Below are positions 6,699 to 16,479 of a DNA stretch of 35,202 nucleotides, piece by piece. Origin of the DNA: an uncultured Collinsella sp. (GTDB lineage: Bacteria > Actinomycetota > Coriobacteriia > Coriobacteriales > Coriobacteriaceae); the NCBI GenBank assembly GCA_949288855.1, contig CASELS010000008.1:1-35202 (forward strand), given 5' to 3'. Made by a program: the position numbers and the translations under genes. Every line of letters begins with the position of its first letter. Positions within the stretch are counted from its first letter, which is position 1. Under the pieces are notes generated by a model. It did not search any database and was not told where the DNA came from. It saw only the letters and a program-made list of their open reading frames with translations.

Positions 6699-7745
6699 TT
6701 AGCGTGCGTTAATAATGCGCTGCTTGAGCTGGCCGCAGGCGGCGTCGATGTCGGAGCCGCGTGAGTTGCGGATCGTGGCCTCGATACCTCGTGAGGCGAG
6801 CATCTTCTGCAGCTTTTCGACCTTCTCGACGGGGGAGGGGCGGAAGGGGCTGTCGGGGATGTAGTTCAGCTGGATGAGGTTCACGTGGCAAAGAGTGCCC
6901 TCGCAGAAGTCGCAAAGAGTGAGCATCTCAGGGTTGGTGTCGTTCACACCGTCGATCATCGCGTACTCGTACGTGGGGCGGCGACCGGTCTTCTCGACAT
7001 AATCCTGCAGCGCCTCATGCAGGCGCAAAAGCGTGTACTTCTTTACACCGGGCATGAGCTGGTTGCGCGTGCCCTGGACGGCGGAATGGAGCGAGATGGC
7101 AAGGGTGAACTGCTCAGGGAGCTTGGCGAACTCGCGAATACCGGGGATAACGCCGCAGGTAGAGACCGTAAGGTGACGAGCGCCGATGTTGAGGCCGTCG
7201 GGGCTGTTGAGCATGCGCAGAGCCTCGACCACGGCGTCGTAGTTGGCAAAGGGCTCGCCCTGGCCCATAAAGACCACACTGGTGACGCGCTCGCCAAAAT
7301 CGCGCTGCACGTGCAGGACCTGGTCCACAATCTCTTGCGCGGTAAGGGAGCGCGTAAGGCCGGCGAGGCCGGTGGCGCAAAACGCGCAGCGCATACCGCA
7401 GCCCGCCTGGGAGGAAACGCAAACGGCGAGCTTGCCGCGCGAGGGCATGCCGACGGTCTCCACCGCTACGCCGTCGGAGAACTGCAGCAGGTACTTGCGC
7501 GAACCGTCGCGCGAGACCTGCTTGGTGACCTCAACCGGCGTATTGAAGGAGAAGCGCTCGGCAAGCTGCGCGCGCAGAGCTTTGGGCAGGTTGGTCATCT
7601 CGTCAAACGAGGCCGCCTGCTTCTCGCCAAGCCACTCGATAAGCTGCTTAGCGCGAAACGCCGGCTGGCCAAGTTCCTCGACAAGGGCACGAATCTCGTC
7701 CTGGGTGAGCGAGCGGATATCGCGCAAGGGCGTGGTGGGTTCCAT
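6699..7745 (-). CDS. rlmN: 23S rRNA/tRNA adenine-C2 methyltransferase RlmN
   Basis: I chose the start at 7745 (MEPTTPLRDIRSL). AGAAAGG lies 6 bases upstream on the minus strand, and the open frame beyond it runs antisense through ddl. The 348-residue protein is a radical-SAM enzyme with the cluster motif C-x3-C-x2-C (Cys116, 120, 123 in GCGMRCAFCATG), the GEPF segment (FMGQGEPFANYD), and the C-terminal catalytic cysteine in GSDIDAACGQL (~Cys337). The other mechanistic cysteine lies in the 116-123 region. It methylates C2 of A2503 in 23S rRNA and A37 in some tRNAs. It is divergent from ddl. Confidence 0.96.
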   Translation of the reverse strand: MEPTTPLRDIRSLTQDEIRALVEELGQPAFRAKQLIEWLGEKQAASFDEMTNLPKALRAQLAERFSFNTPVEVTKQVSRDGSRKYLLQFSDGVAVETVGMPSRGKLAVCVSSQAGCGMRCAFCATGLAGLTRSLTAQEIVDQVLHVQRDFGERVTSVVFMGQGEPFANYDAVVEALRMLNSPDGLNIGARHLTVSTCGVIPGIREFAKLPEQFTLAISLHSAVQGTRNQLMPGVKKYTLLRLHEALQDYVEKTGRRPTYEYAMIDGVNDTNPEMLTLCDFCEGTLCHVNLIQLNYIPDSPFRPSPVEKVEKLQKMLASRGIEATIRNSRGSDIDAACGQLKQRIINAR

Positions 7746-7898
7746 TGCATGCCTTTCTGTAGCCGGCGTACGTGGCAGATGTGACAATTTGGGTGTTCGC
7801 ACCGTCGCGCGGCCACGGTGCAACTTATAGAATAGGATAGCGTGAGTGAGAGTGAGCACCGAAAGCGATGCAAAAACATCGCGAAGGGAGCGGTCGAT

Positions 7899-8930
7899 AT
7901 GGCTGATAAGACGCGGAGCGCTATGCGCATCGCCGTGCTGGCGGGCGGCATTTCTGACGAGCGCGAGATTTCGCGCAATTCGGGCAAGAACGTTTGCGCG
8001 GCGCTCGTTGAGGCGGGTTTTGGCACGGTTGAGATGCTCGACCCGGCCGACGACGGCTTTATTGACCAGCTGCGCGGCGGCTCGTTTGACGTGGCTTTTA
8101 TTGCCATGCACGGCAAGGGCGGCGAGGACGGTCAGATCCAGAGCGTGCTCGAGTACTGCCATATCCCCTACACGGGCTCCGGCGTGATCGCGAGCGCCTG
8201 TGCGGCCGACAAGGCGGTCTCTAAGGCGCTGTACGAGCGCGCGGGCATTCCCGTGGCGCGCGACTGCGTGGTTGAGGCGGGCTCTGTGGTGGACCCGGCT
8301 GCCGTGGTGGCAGATTTGGGCGAGGAGCTCTTTGTTAAGCCCGCGGTGAACGGCTCGAGCTACGGCGTATCCTTTGTGCACGGTGCAGACGAGCTTTTGC
8401 CCGCTATCGAGCGTGCTGCCGAGCATGGCGGCAAGGTGCTTGTGGAGCAGCGCCTCGTGGGTACCGAGATTACGGTGGGCGTCTACGACGCGCCCGACTG
8501 GCTGCGCGCCCTGCCTGTGGTGGAGATTCGCAAGCAGGAGAACGCCGAGTTCTACGACCTCAACGTCAAGTACATTGACCCCTCGCAGGTGCATCGCATC
8601 CCCGCGCAGATTGCGCCCGAGGACTACGCCCGTGCCCAGGAGCTTGCCTGCCGTGCGCACGAGGCCCTCGGCTGCACCGGCTTCTCGCGCAGCGACTTTA
8701 TCGTGACCGAGAACGGCCCGGTCATCCTCGAGACCAACACCATCCCCGGCATGACCGACACCTCGCTCTACCCGGACGAGGTGCGCCACGCCGGCATGGC
8801 CTTTAGCGACGTGTGCGCCCGCCTGGTGGAGCTTGCCCTCGACGGTGCCCTCGCCCATCACCTGGACGACGCAGAGGTACCCGCCGACCTTGCCGAGAGC
8901 ATGTATCCGCAGCTCTGGGGGCAGAAGTGA
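7899..8930 (+). CDS. ddl: D-alanine--D-alanine ligase
   Basis: ATG 7899 has AAGGGAG (7884-7890) 8 bases upstream; an upstream GTG at 7842 in the same frame has no comparable site. The 343-residue ATP-grasp enzyme joins two D-alanines for peptidoglycan precursors in the cytoplasm. Visible motifs are the N-terminal GGISDEREIS, KPAVNGSSYGV (ATP-binding), EFYDLNVKY and ETNTIPGMTDTSLYP near the C-terminus. The Tyr-Asp of the omega-loop region fits a D-Ala-D-Ala rather than a D-Ala-D-Lac ligase. Its stop overlaps the GTG start of the next gene, so the two are probably co-transcribed. Confidence 0.95.
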   Translation: MADKTRSAMRIAVLAGGISDEREISRNSGKNVCAALVEAGFGTVEMLDPADDGFIDQLRGGSFDVAFIAMHGKGGEDGQIQSVLEYCHIPYTGSGVIASACAADKAVSKALYERAGIPVARDCVVEAGSVVDPAAVVADLGEELFVKPAVNGSSYGVSFVHGADELLPAIERAAEHGGKVLVEQRLVGTEITVGVYDAPDWLRALPVVEIRKQENAEFYDLNVKYIDPSQVHRIPAQIAPEDYARAQELACRAHEALGCTGFSRSDFIVTENGPVILETNTIPGMTDTSLYPDEVRHAGMAFSDVCARLVELALDGALAHHLDDAEVPADLAESMYPQLWGQK

Positions 8931-11839
8931 CGGTTTTTCCGAGCGGCGCCTCGCCGGACGAGGTGCTGCTGCCGGGGACGCCGGCGTTTGTGACCGAGTC
9001 GTACGTGACGCTTGCCGAGCGGGCACGCACGCGCGACTTTGGCCTTTTGGGCGACGACGTCATCATCCTCGATACGGAGACGACGGGTCTCTCGTCGCAG
9101 GAAAACGAGCTGATTGAAATCTCGGCCGCGCGCCTGGTGGGCGGCGCGGTGGCCGAGCGCTTTGACACGTTTGTGCACCCCACGGGCCCCATCCCGCCCG
9201 AGATTATGCAGCTCACGGGTATCACCAACGCAGATGTGGCACACGCGCCCACCGCGCCTGAGGCGGTGGCGGCGCTCGCCGCGTTTGTGGGTGGGAGCCC
9301 CGTGGTGGCGCATAACGCGAGCTTTGACCGGGCGTTTATTGAGCGCGTGCCGGGCGGGGCCGAGGTGAGCGAGCTCTGGATCGACTCTCTTGCCCTCTCG
9401 CGCGTGGCGCTGCCGCGCCTGGCCTCGCATAAGCTTGCAACTATGGCCGAGCTGTTTGGCTGCGCAAGCGTCTCCCATCGCGCGTGCGACGACGTCGATG
9501 CCCTGGCAGGTGTATGGCCCATCCTTCTGACCGCGCTTACCGACCTGCCCGAGGGCCTTGTGCGCGCGTTTGCGGACATGCACCCCGATGTTGCCTGGCC
9601 CTACCGCCCCATCTTCTCCTACCTCGCGCAGGAGGCCGTCGCAGACGCGCCGTTTTCGCTTATGGAGGCGCGCGCCCGCGTGCTGGAGGCGGACCCGGCG
9701 CCCCAGCATGTCGATATGGACGAGCTGCCGGCGCTTTCGGTCCCCACGCGCGAAGAGATTGAGCACGCCTTTGCCCCGGGCGGCTTGGTCGCGGCGATGT
9801 ACCCCGAGTACGAGCCGCGCCCCGAGCAGGTTGCCATGGCGCTTGAGGTGCGCGACGCCCTCGCCACCTCGTCCCATCGTGTGATCGAGGCGGGTACGGG
9901 CGTGGGCAAGTCCGTTGGCTACCTGGTCCCGCTTGCGCTCACGGCTAAGCGCAACAACATCACCGTGGGTGTTGCCACCAAATCGAACAACCTTGCCGAC
10001 CAGCTCATGTTCCACGAGCTGCCGCGCTTGGCGCGCGAGCTTGACGACGGCCTTTCCTACACGGCTCTCAAGGGGTACGACCACTACCCCTGCCTGCGCA
10101 AGCTCGAGCGCTTGCGCCGCAGCACCGCCGCCATCAAGACCAACCGCGACCCGGCGGACACGCTTACCGCCATCGCGGTCATCTACGCCTACACGTGCCA
10201 GTCGCCCGAGGGCGACCTCGATGCACTCGGTATCCGCTGGCGGAGCGTCGACCGCTCGAGCCTTACCACCGGCTCGCGCGAGTGCGCGCGCCGGCTCTGC
10301 CCGTTCTTCCCGGACAAGTGCCTGGTCCACGGTGCCCGCCGTCGTGCGGCACGAGCAGACGTGGTGGTGACCAACCACTCGCTCCTGTTCCGCAACGTTC
10401 AGGCAGACGGCAAAATATTGCCGCCTATCCGCATTTGGGCGGTGGACGAGGCCCATGGTATCGAGGCAGAGGCCCGCCGCCAGTGGGCAATCGAGGTCTC
10501 TGCCGAGGAGGTCCGGACGCTGTTTGAGCGCCTCGGTAACGACAAGGGCGGCGCCCTTGGCCGCGTGTTTGCCGATGTGGCCTCCTCAGACGCGTCGACG
10601 CTCTTTATGGGGCTGCTCGCCAAGGCGAATGCCTCGGTGGCGCGCGCGTCGCTCGTCACCGCGGACGTGTTTGACCGGGCCCGCGACCTCGCCCGCGCCT
10701 CGCGCGAGTACGGCTACGACAGCGCCAACGTTTGGGTGAGCCCCGAGCTGCGCTCTACCAACGAGTGGACGGAGCTCGCACTTGCCGGTCGTGTGGCGGC
10801 CGAGGCCCTCGACGAGGCCGATAAGAACCTCAAGGCAGCGGTCGAGGCACTGGGCGCAGAGCGCCCCGAGTGGGTAGTCGACTTGGCGGACATCGAGCGG
10901 CGCCTTGCCGAGGCGCTCGCCGGCCTCAAGCTCATCCTCGACGGGGAGGACGAGCACTACGTCTACTCGGTCCGCGTGAACCAGCGCATGCGCGCGGGTG
11001 GCGAGGTCCTCTGTGCCGAGCGCATCGACATCGGCGAGGTGTTTGCCGAGCGCTGGTACCCCGAGATGCGCAGCCTCATCTTCACCTCGGCCACGCTTTC
11101 GGTCTCGGACGACTTCAGCCACTTCAACCGCGCCGTGGGGCTCGACGCGCTTGAGCCCGGTGCCTCGCGCGCGCTCCATCTGGACTCGAGCTACGACTTT
11201 GACCGCAACATGGCCGTGGTGGTGGCGGGCGACCTGCCCGACCCGCGCAACCGCGACGCCTACCTGCGCGCCCTCGAGCGCCTGCTGGTGGACGTCCACC
11301 GTGCCATGGGCGGCTCGGTGCTCACGCTCTTTACCAATCGCCGCGACATGGAGGAGCTCTACGAGCGCGTGGAGCCGGCGCTCGCGCGCGAGGGGCTCGA
11401 GCTCGCCTGCCAGACGCGCCAAGCGTCCGCGCGGCAGCTCCGCGACCACTTCATCTCAGAGAAGGGCTCGTCGCTCTTTGCGCTCAAGGCGTTTTGGGAG
11501 GGGTTTGACGCAAGTGGCGAGACCCTGCGCTGCGTGGTGATCCCCAAGCTGCCCTTTGCCCGTCCTACCGATCCGCTCTCCTGCGAGCGTGATTTGCGCG
11601 AGAAGGGCGCATGGAGCCGCTACGTGCTGCCTGAGGCCGTGCTGGAGCTCAAGCAGGCTGCAGGCCGCCTCATCCGCTCCTCGTCCGATACGGGCGTGCT
11701 CGTGCTGGCAGATTCGCGCCTGGTGAGCAAAGGCTACGGCAAAAAGTTCCTCAACTCGCTCCCCACGGGCGGCTATCAGCGCATCGAGGCAGCGCAGGTG
11801 GGCCGTTACTTGGAGCTCTGGCGCCGCAGCCACGAGTAG
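8927..11839 (+). CDS. dinG: DnaQ-type exonuclease fused to DinG-family Fe-S helicase
   Basis: GTG 8927 overlaps the ddl stop and has a GGGGGCAG purine run before it; the upstream part of the open frame is antiphase to ddl. The 970-residue protein has an N-terminal DEDD 3'-5' exonuclease domain (DTETTG at ~47-52, HNASFDRAF, then HRACDDVDAL). An XPD/DinG-type superfamily-2 helicase follows. It has Walker A (EAGTGVGKS, ~322-330), four cysteines suited to a 4Fe-4S cluster (YPCLRK, ECARRLC, DKC), Walker B VDEAH (~506-510) and late motifs with QAAGRLIRS. The same fusion is known in Gram-positive DinG, where the exonuclease domain can dominate. The role is probably DNA repair or resolution of replication obstacles. 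Confidence 0.92.
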   Translation: MTVFPSGASPDEVLLPGTPAFVTESYVTLAERARTRDFGLLGDDVIILDTETTGLSSQENELIEISAARLVGGAVAERFDTFVHPTGPIPPEIMQLTGITNADVAHAPTAPEAVAALAAFVGGSPVVAHNASFDRAFIERVPGGAEVSELWIDSLALSRVALPRLASHKLATMAELFGCASVSHRACDDVDALAGVWPILLTALTDLPEGLVRAFADMHPDVAWPYRPIFSYLAQEAVADAPFSLMEARARVLEADPAPQHVDMDELPALSVPTREEIEHAFAPGGLVAAMYPEYEPRPEQVAMALEVRDALATSSHRVIEAGTGVGKSVGYLVPLALTAKRNNITVGVATKSNNLADQLMFHELPRLARELDDGLSYTALKGYDHYPCLRKLERLRRSTAAIKTNRDPADTLTAIAVIYAYTCQSPEGDLDALGIRWRSVDRSSLTTGSRECARRLCPFFPDKCLVHGARRRAARADVVVTNHSLLFRNVQADGKILPPIRIWAVDEAHGIEAEARRQWAIEVSAEEVRTLFERLGNDKGGALGRVFADVASSDASTLFMGLLAKANASVARASLVTADVFDRARDLARASREYGYDSANVWVSPELRSTNEWTELALAGRVAAEALDEADKNLKAAVEALGAERPEWVVDLADIERRLAEALAGLKLILDGEDEHYVYSVRVNQRMRAGGEVLCAERIDIGEVFAERWYPEMRSLIFTSATLSVSDDFSHFNRAVGLDALEPGASRALHLDSSYDFDRNMAVVVAGDLPDPRNRDAYLRALERLLVDVHRAMGGSVLTLFTNRRDMEELYERVEPALAREGLELACQTRQASARQLRDHFISEKGSSLFALKAFWEGFDASGETLRCVVIPKLPFARPTDPLSCERDLREKGAWSRYVLPEAVLELKQAAGRLIRSSSDTGVLVLADSRLVSKGYGKKFLNSLPTGGYQRIEAAQVGRYLELWRRSHE

Positions 11840-11904
11840 AAGCGGCTTTGCAAGAGCCTCGATCACAAGAGCTCCGCCGTAATCGCCATCCACCCTTCCC
11901 TCGG

Positions 11905-11946
11905 CATGTTGCAGAATATATAGTTTGTTATATATTCTGCAACATG
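11905..11946. promoter_or_regulatory. Long inverted repeat, probable autoregulatory operator of the XRE gene
   Basis: Two perfectly complementary 18-base arms (11905-11922 and 11929-11946) flank the 6-base spacer GTTTGT. The core of each arm is TGCAGAATATATA. The AT-rich inner parts could hold a promoter -10 element. The right arm ends 17 bases before the start of the downstream XRE/HipB-like gene, the usual place for an operator of a self-repressing toxin-antitoxin-like regulator. It could also be a terminator for the upstream gene, but it has no T-run. Confidence 0.65.
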
Positions 11947-11963
11947 GAAGAGATGGTGCTGGT

Positions 11964-12584
11964 ATGAGGCGCTTTGAAGTCATAGATGGTGAGAAGCCGG
12001 GTGCCGTGCCGTGCGGCATCCTATGTTTTGATGAGGCCACACGGAAGTTCTCCTTTGAAGTGGCCGAGGGAGCCGGTCCGCGGGACGTTCCTGCGATGTT
12101 TGCGCTTGCGGTGGAGCGCTGCGAGCATCAGGTGCCCCCACGCTTGGTGCAGGCATGGGTTGAGGAACGTATCGCTCCGGTGAGCAGGCAAAACATAGGA
12201 GAGATACTCCGGGCGCATGGGCTGGAGGAATACGACCCGGCGGTACTGTTGATGAGCAACCGGGGCAGAAGCACCCAGGACAGCTTCTTTCTGCGTGAGA
12301 TAGGCGACGCGTTTACGGGGGCGCGCAGGTTGGGGAGGAGCGTGCGCGCCGCGCGCCTACGCGCTGGGCTCACGCAAGAAGAGCTCGCCCGCCGCGCAGG
12401 GATGTCTCAGGAAGCGCTGAGTCTGCTTGAGCGCGGGGGCGGAAACCCCACGATGAAGACGCTGGAGCGCATCGCGCGGGCTTTGGATTGCTCGCTCGAG
12501 ATCACCTTTGGCGAGCCTTCTGCCTCAGGTGTGGCGATCGAGTACGACGACCGCTCGGGTGAGCGGTCGGATGGTCGGCCGTAG
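11964..12584 (+). CDS. XRE-family HipB-like regulator with an extra N-terminal domain
   Basis: ATG 11964 (MRRFEVIDG) lies just after the inverted repeat; the ribosome site is weak. The 206-residue protein has an unfamiliar ~115-residue N-terminal domain (FDEATRKFSFEV, then PPRLVQAWVEERIAPVSRQNIGEILRAHGLEEYDPAVLLMSNRGRS in two stretches). A C-terminal XRE helix-turn-helix follows (LRAGLTQEELARRAGMSQEAL, residues ~133-153) and continues ERGGGNPTMKTLERIARAL, much like HipB antitoxins. HipA-like toxin and RelE/HigB genes are absent on either side. It may be a stand-alone regulator, or an antitoxin whose partner was lost. The region after the helix-turn-helix ends in a short acidic-basic tail. Confidence 0.75.
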   Translation: MRRFEVIDGEKPGAVPCGILCFDEATRKFSFEVAEGAGPRDVPAMFALAVERCEHQVPPRLVQAWVEERIAPVSRQNIGEILRAHGLEEYDPAVLLMSNRGRSTQDSFFLREIGDAFTGARRLGRSVRAARLRAGLTQEELARRAGMSQEALSLLERGGGNPTMKTLERIARALDCSLEITFGEPSASGVAIEYDDRSGERSDGRP

Positions 12585-13118
12585 GCCTTCGAACGCCAGC
12601 ATACAGTTTTGCGCACGGGTGTTCTCTTGACAGTTGAAACGTGCGAGAAATCCACAGGTGAAACGCGGTGGTTCTTCGTTTTAAACCACCGCGTGGTCGG
12701 AAAACACTCAGATGCGGTTACCTGCAGAGTGTTTACAAACCCACCCAACCACCTGCGGATTGTATAAAAAACAGGGCTTTTACCTGCGGTTTCACAAAAT
12801 GTACAAATTACGGGCGATAAAGATGCGGTAAAGAACCGGGTCATTTGGCATACCCGCAGGTAGAGCGCTTGCCGGTGGAAAACTCGCCTCAACCGACGTG
12901 CAAAAATGTGGAAAACGTTGAAAAGCACCGTTTGCGCAGAGTTTCACCGACGAAGTTATCCCCCGCCTCGGTGGAAATAAAAAAGCGTCCCAAAAGCCCA
13001 GTTCTGAGGCTTGAAGAGGCCTCGAGTAGCGTAGTATGGGTGCTCCCAACGCCTAAGAGATGACCTCGCCCGGCGGCCGCTGCGGCGCCGCGCGGGGGTG
13101 CGATATGAGAGGAGACCC
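12585..13118. other. Gene-free gap upstream of dnaB with hairpins and repeats
   Basis: No convincing gene lies here. There is an 11-bp hairpin (ACGCGGTGGTT at 12663-12673, AACCACCGCGT at 12684-12694), probably a terminator for the XRE gene. A second small inverted repeat is AAACACTC (12702-12709)/GAGTGTTT (12727-12734). A tandem ~31-bp repeat lies at 12720-12812. DnaA-box-like motifs are TGTGGAAAA (12907-12915) and TTATCCCCC (12956-12964). The minus-strand open frames here have no recognisable protein character. Confidence 0.5.
12720..12812. repeat. Three imperfect 31-bp tandem units with ACCTGCGG core
   Basis: ACCTGCAG at 12720, ACCTGCGG at 12751 and ACCTGCGG at 12782 are exactly 31 bases apart, and the A/T-rich bases after each core are also partly alike (17 of 22 between units 1 and 2). 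Inverted copies of the core are seen at 12652 (CCACAGGT) and 12854 (CCGCAGGT). Three helical turns per unit suggest a protein-binding array upstream of dnaB. Confidence 0.55.
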
Positions 13119-14516
<1,398 letters not shown>

Positions 14517-14524
14517 CGCGACAC

Positions 14525-14675
14525 GCTCAAGTCGTTTATGAGCGTTAATTGCGTGCTTTCGCGATGACACCGCTTAGGGTTCGTTGAAAACGAGAGCGTT
14601 TGGGCAGGAAAGCGCTTTATTTTGGTAAAGCGCTTTTTGCGAGCCGGTGCGTTTACGCTCATAAACGACTTGAGC
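14525..14675. repeat. ERIC/MITE-like inverted-repeat element, copy 1
   Basis: The 151-bp element is bounded by a 21-base perfect inverted repeat: left arm 14525-14545 begins GCTCAAGTCGTTTATGAGCG, right arm 14655-14675 is its complement. The interior carries two AAAGCGCTTT palindromes (14609-14618 and 14627-14636), 18 bases apart. It begins 9 bases after the dnaB stop. The same arms recur at 32413-32563 and 33918-34058. I found no open reading frame of substance inside. Confidence 0.8.
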
Positions 14676-14701
14676 TATGCTCCGCCGCCATCCATCGGTC
14701 C

Positions 14702-14794
14702 TTTTCGTTGCAACGGACATACAACGAAAACGCTTTCGTTGCATTTGCGAGTGAGTCGAAAAGCCTTTCGTTTCATAATCGATGCAACGAAAAT
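14702..14794. repeat. Cluster of alternating TTTCGTTGCA repeats upstream of purA
   Basis: The motif appears as TTTTCGTTG (14702-14710), CAACGAAAA (14722-14730), TTTCGTTGCAT (14734-14744), TTTCGTTTCAT (14766-14776, one change) and ATGCAACGAAA (14782-14792). Neighbouring copies can pair: 14702-14710 with 14722-14730, or 14722-14729 with 14734-14741, or 14734-14744 with 14782-14792. These pairings exclude each other, as in an attenuator, but the copies could simply be protein-binding sites. Confidence 0.6.
14724..14739. promoter_or_regulatory. Purine-box-like LacI-family operator candidate before purA
   Basis: ACGAAAACGCTTTCGT agrees with 14 of 16 bases of the enterobacterial PurR operator form ACGCAAACGTTTTCGT, including the central CG typical of LacI-family sites. 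Its position ~200 bases before purA makes it a plausible purine control site. No LacI-family regulator is in the window. Confidence 0.4.
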
Positions 14795-14865
14795 CGCCCG
14801 CCCCCGTCTACCGGTTGAAACGGCGCGAATACCGTGCGCGATGTGTGGCGAAGGTAGCCCGCGGC

Positions 14866-14871
14866 TATAAT
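14866..14871 (+). promoter_or_regulatory. -10 element (TATAAT) of the likely purA promoter
   Basis: A perfect TATAAT stands 66 bases before the purA start. I see no good -35 box at the standard distance, so the promoter may need an activator, or the match may be chance. Confidence 0.4.
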
Positions 14872-14937
14872 AGAGAGGTTGTTTAGTTTTTGTCCGGGCT
14901 GCGGCTGCGTGGCACGGGCGCTAGGTGAGGAGACACC

Positions 14938-16230
14938 ATGTCGTCGACCGTGTTAGTCGGAACCCAGTGGGGCGATGAGGGTAAGGGCAAGATCTGTGAC
15001 CTTATCGCTGGCGACTTTGATTGCGTCGTGCGTTTCCAGGGCGGCAACAACGCCGGGCACACCATCGTGGTGGGCGACAAGAAATACGGCCTGCACCAGG
15101 TCCCGTCGGGCATTATGTATCCCGAGTGCATCTCGGTCATCGGCAACGGCTGCGTGGTAAACCCCGTCGTGCTGCTCGAGGAGATCGATATGTTCGAGCA
15201 CGACGGCATCTCCACCGCCAACCTCAAGGTCTCGGGCAACGCGCACGTCATCATGCCGTACCACATCGACCTCGACGGCGCCTTTGAGGAGCTCCTGGGC
15301 AGCCATAACATCGGCACCACCAAGCGCGGCATTGGCCCGTGCTACCAAGACAAGATGGCGCGCATTGGCATCCGCATGCAGGACCTGCTTGACGAGGGCG
15401 TCTTCCGCGAGAAGGTCTCCCGCGCGCTCGACCGCGTGAACCCGCAGCTCGAGCTCATCTTCCACCAGCCTACCTACACGGTTGACCAGATCTGCGAGAC
15501 GTATCTCCCCATGGCCGAGCGCCTGCGCCCCTACATCAACGAGACGGGCCTGCTTTTGGGTGAGCTTATCGACGCGGGCAAGAAGATTCTCTTTGAGGGC
15601 GCTCAGGCGACGCTGCTTGACATTGACCACGGCACGTACCCGTACGTGACGAGCTCCAACTGCACTGCCGGCGGCTCTGTGACGGGCTCCGGCGTGGGCA
15701 TGAAGAACATCGACCGCGTGCTGGGCATCATGAAGGCCTACATCACGCGCGTGGGCTCGGGCCCCATGCCGACCGAGCTCTCCTACGAAACGCCCGAGGG
15801 CCACACCCTTACCGAGCAGGGCTACGAGTACGGCGTGACCACCGGCCGCCGCCGCCGTTGCGGCTGGTTTGACGGCGTGATTGCCAATTACGCGGCCCGC
15901 GTGAACGGTCTTACGGACATTGCGCTCACCAAGCTCGACGTGCTTTCTGAGTTCGATACCATCAAGGTCTGCGTGGCCTACGAGTGCGACGGCGTGCGCT
16001 ACACCACCGTCCCCGAGCACGAGAGCGCCTTTGCCGCCGCCAAGCCCGTCTACGAGGAGCTTCCCGGTTGGCGCGGGGTGGACATCTCGGGCTGTCGCAG
16101 CTTTGATGAGCTGCCCGAGGCGGCGCAGAACTACGTGCACCGCATCGAGGAGATTGCCCACACCAAGGTCTCGTTTGTGTCGGTCGGTCCCGACCGCGAC
16201 CAGACGATCGAGTGCGGCTGGGAGCACTAA
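14938..16230 (+). CDS. purA: Adenylosuccinate synthetase
   Basis: ATG 14938 follows GTGAGGAG (14925-14932). The 430-residue enzyme has the normal family length. It joins IMP and aspartate with GTP to make adenylosuccinate, the first committed step to AMP. The phosphate loop QWGDEGKGK (residues ~10-18), the GGNNAGHT segment with its catalytic histidine, IGTTKRGIGP, the FEGAQATLLDIDHGTYPYVTSSN region (not shown whole) and C-terminal TKLDVLS are all present. It stands alone with its own regulatory region. An inverted repeat follows at 16298-16339. Confidence 0.97.
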   Translation: MSSTVLVGTQWGDEGKGKICDLIAGDFDCVVRFQGGNNAGHTIVVGDKKYGLHQVPSGIMYPECISVIGNGCVVNPVVLLEEIDMFEHDGISTANLKVSGNAHVIMPYHIDLDGAFEELLGSHNIGTTKRGIGPCYQDKMARIGIRMQDLLDEGVFREKVSRALDRVNPQLELIFHQPTYTVDQICETYLPMAERLRPYINETGLLLGELIDAGKKILFEGAQATLLDIDHGTYPYVTSSNCTAGGSVTGSGVGMKNIDRVLGIMKAYITRVGSGPMPTELSYETPEGHTLTEQGYEYGVTTGRRRRCGWFDGVIANYAARVNGLTDIALTKLDVLSEFDTIKVCVAYECDGVRYTTVPEHESAFAAAKPVYEELPGWRGVDISGCRSFDELPEAAQNYVHRIEEIAHTKVSFVSVGPDRDQTIECGWEH

Positions 16231-16297
16231 GGGCCTTGCGGCCGCCCGCGCGGACGGTGAAAACGCATGCGCAAACAACCCAGCTTACAGACGCATG

Positions 16298-16339
16298 AGC
16301 GGCGCAAAATCGCCGGTGAACGGTCGTTTTTGCGCCGCT
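16298..16339 (+). terminator. Hairpin after purA, probable terminator
   Basis: The 12-bp arms AGCGGCGCAAAA (16298-16309) and TTTTGCGCCGCT (16328-16339) are perfect complements with an 18-base loop. The T-run falls inside the right arm rather than after it, so the direction and efficiency are uncertain. Confidence 0.5.
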
Positions 16340-16479
16340 TAGACACTTCGCGCCCAAAGACTAACAACTTGCCGAAAATCGTCAACGACGGCCGTTCCAG
16401 CCGTGGGTTGGGGTACGCTTGATACCGTGCGTGCGAGGCGCAAATCGCCCGCATCCCTTATGACATGGAAGGAACCCCG

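Larger units (their letters stand above)
14676..14937. other. Gap between repeat element copy 1 and purA: alternating repeats and promoter
   Basis: No gene is supported here; the short open frames are artefacts. The stretch 14702-14794 holds five alternating-orientation copies of a TTTCGTTGCA-type motif, including a sequence close to a LacI-family purine operator (see separate entries). A -10-like TATAAT follows at 14866-14871. Confidence 0.5.

Noticed and set aside
7746..9026. The N-terminal extension of the rlmN frame
   Set aside because: It runs antisense through ddl, and rlmN has a good start and ribosome site at 7745.
12720..12812. CRISPR-like array
   Set aside because: The repeated core is only ~8-20 bases, units are imperfect and 31 bases long with no proper spacers, and no cas genes are present.
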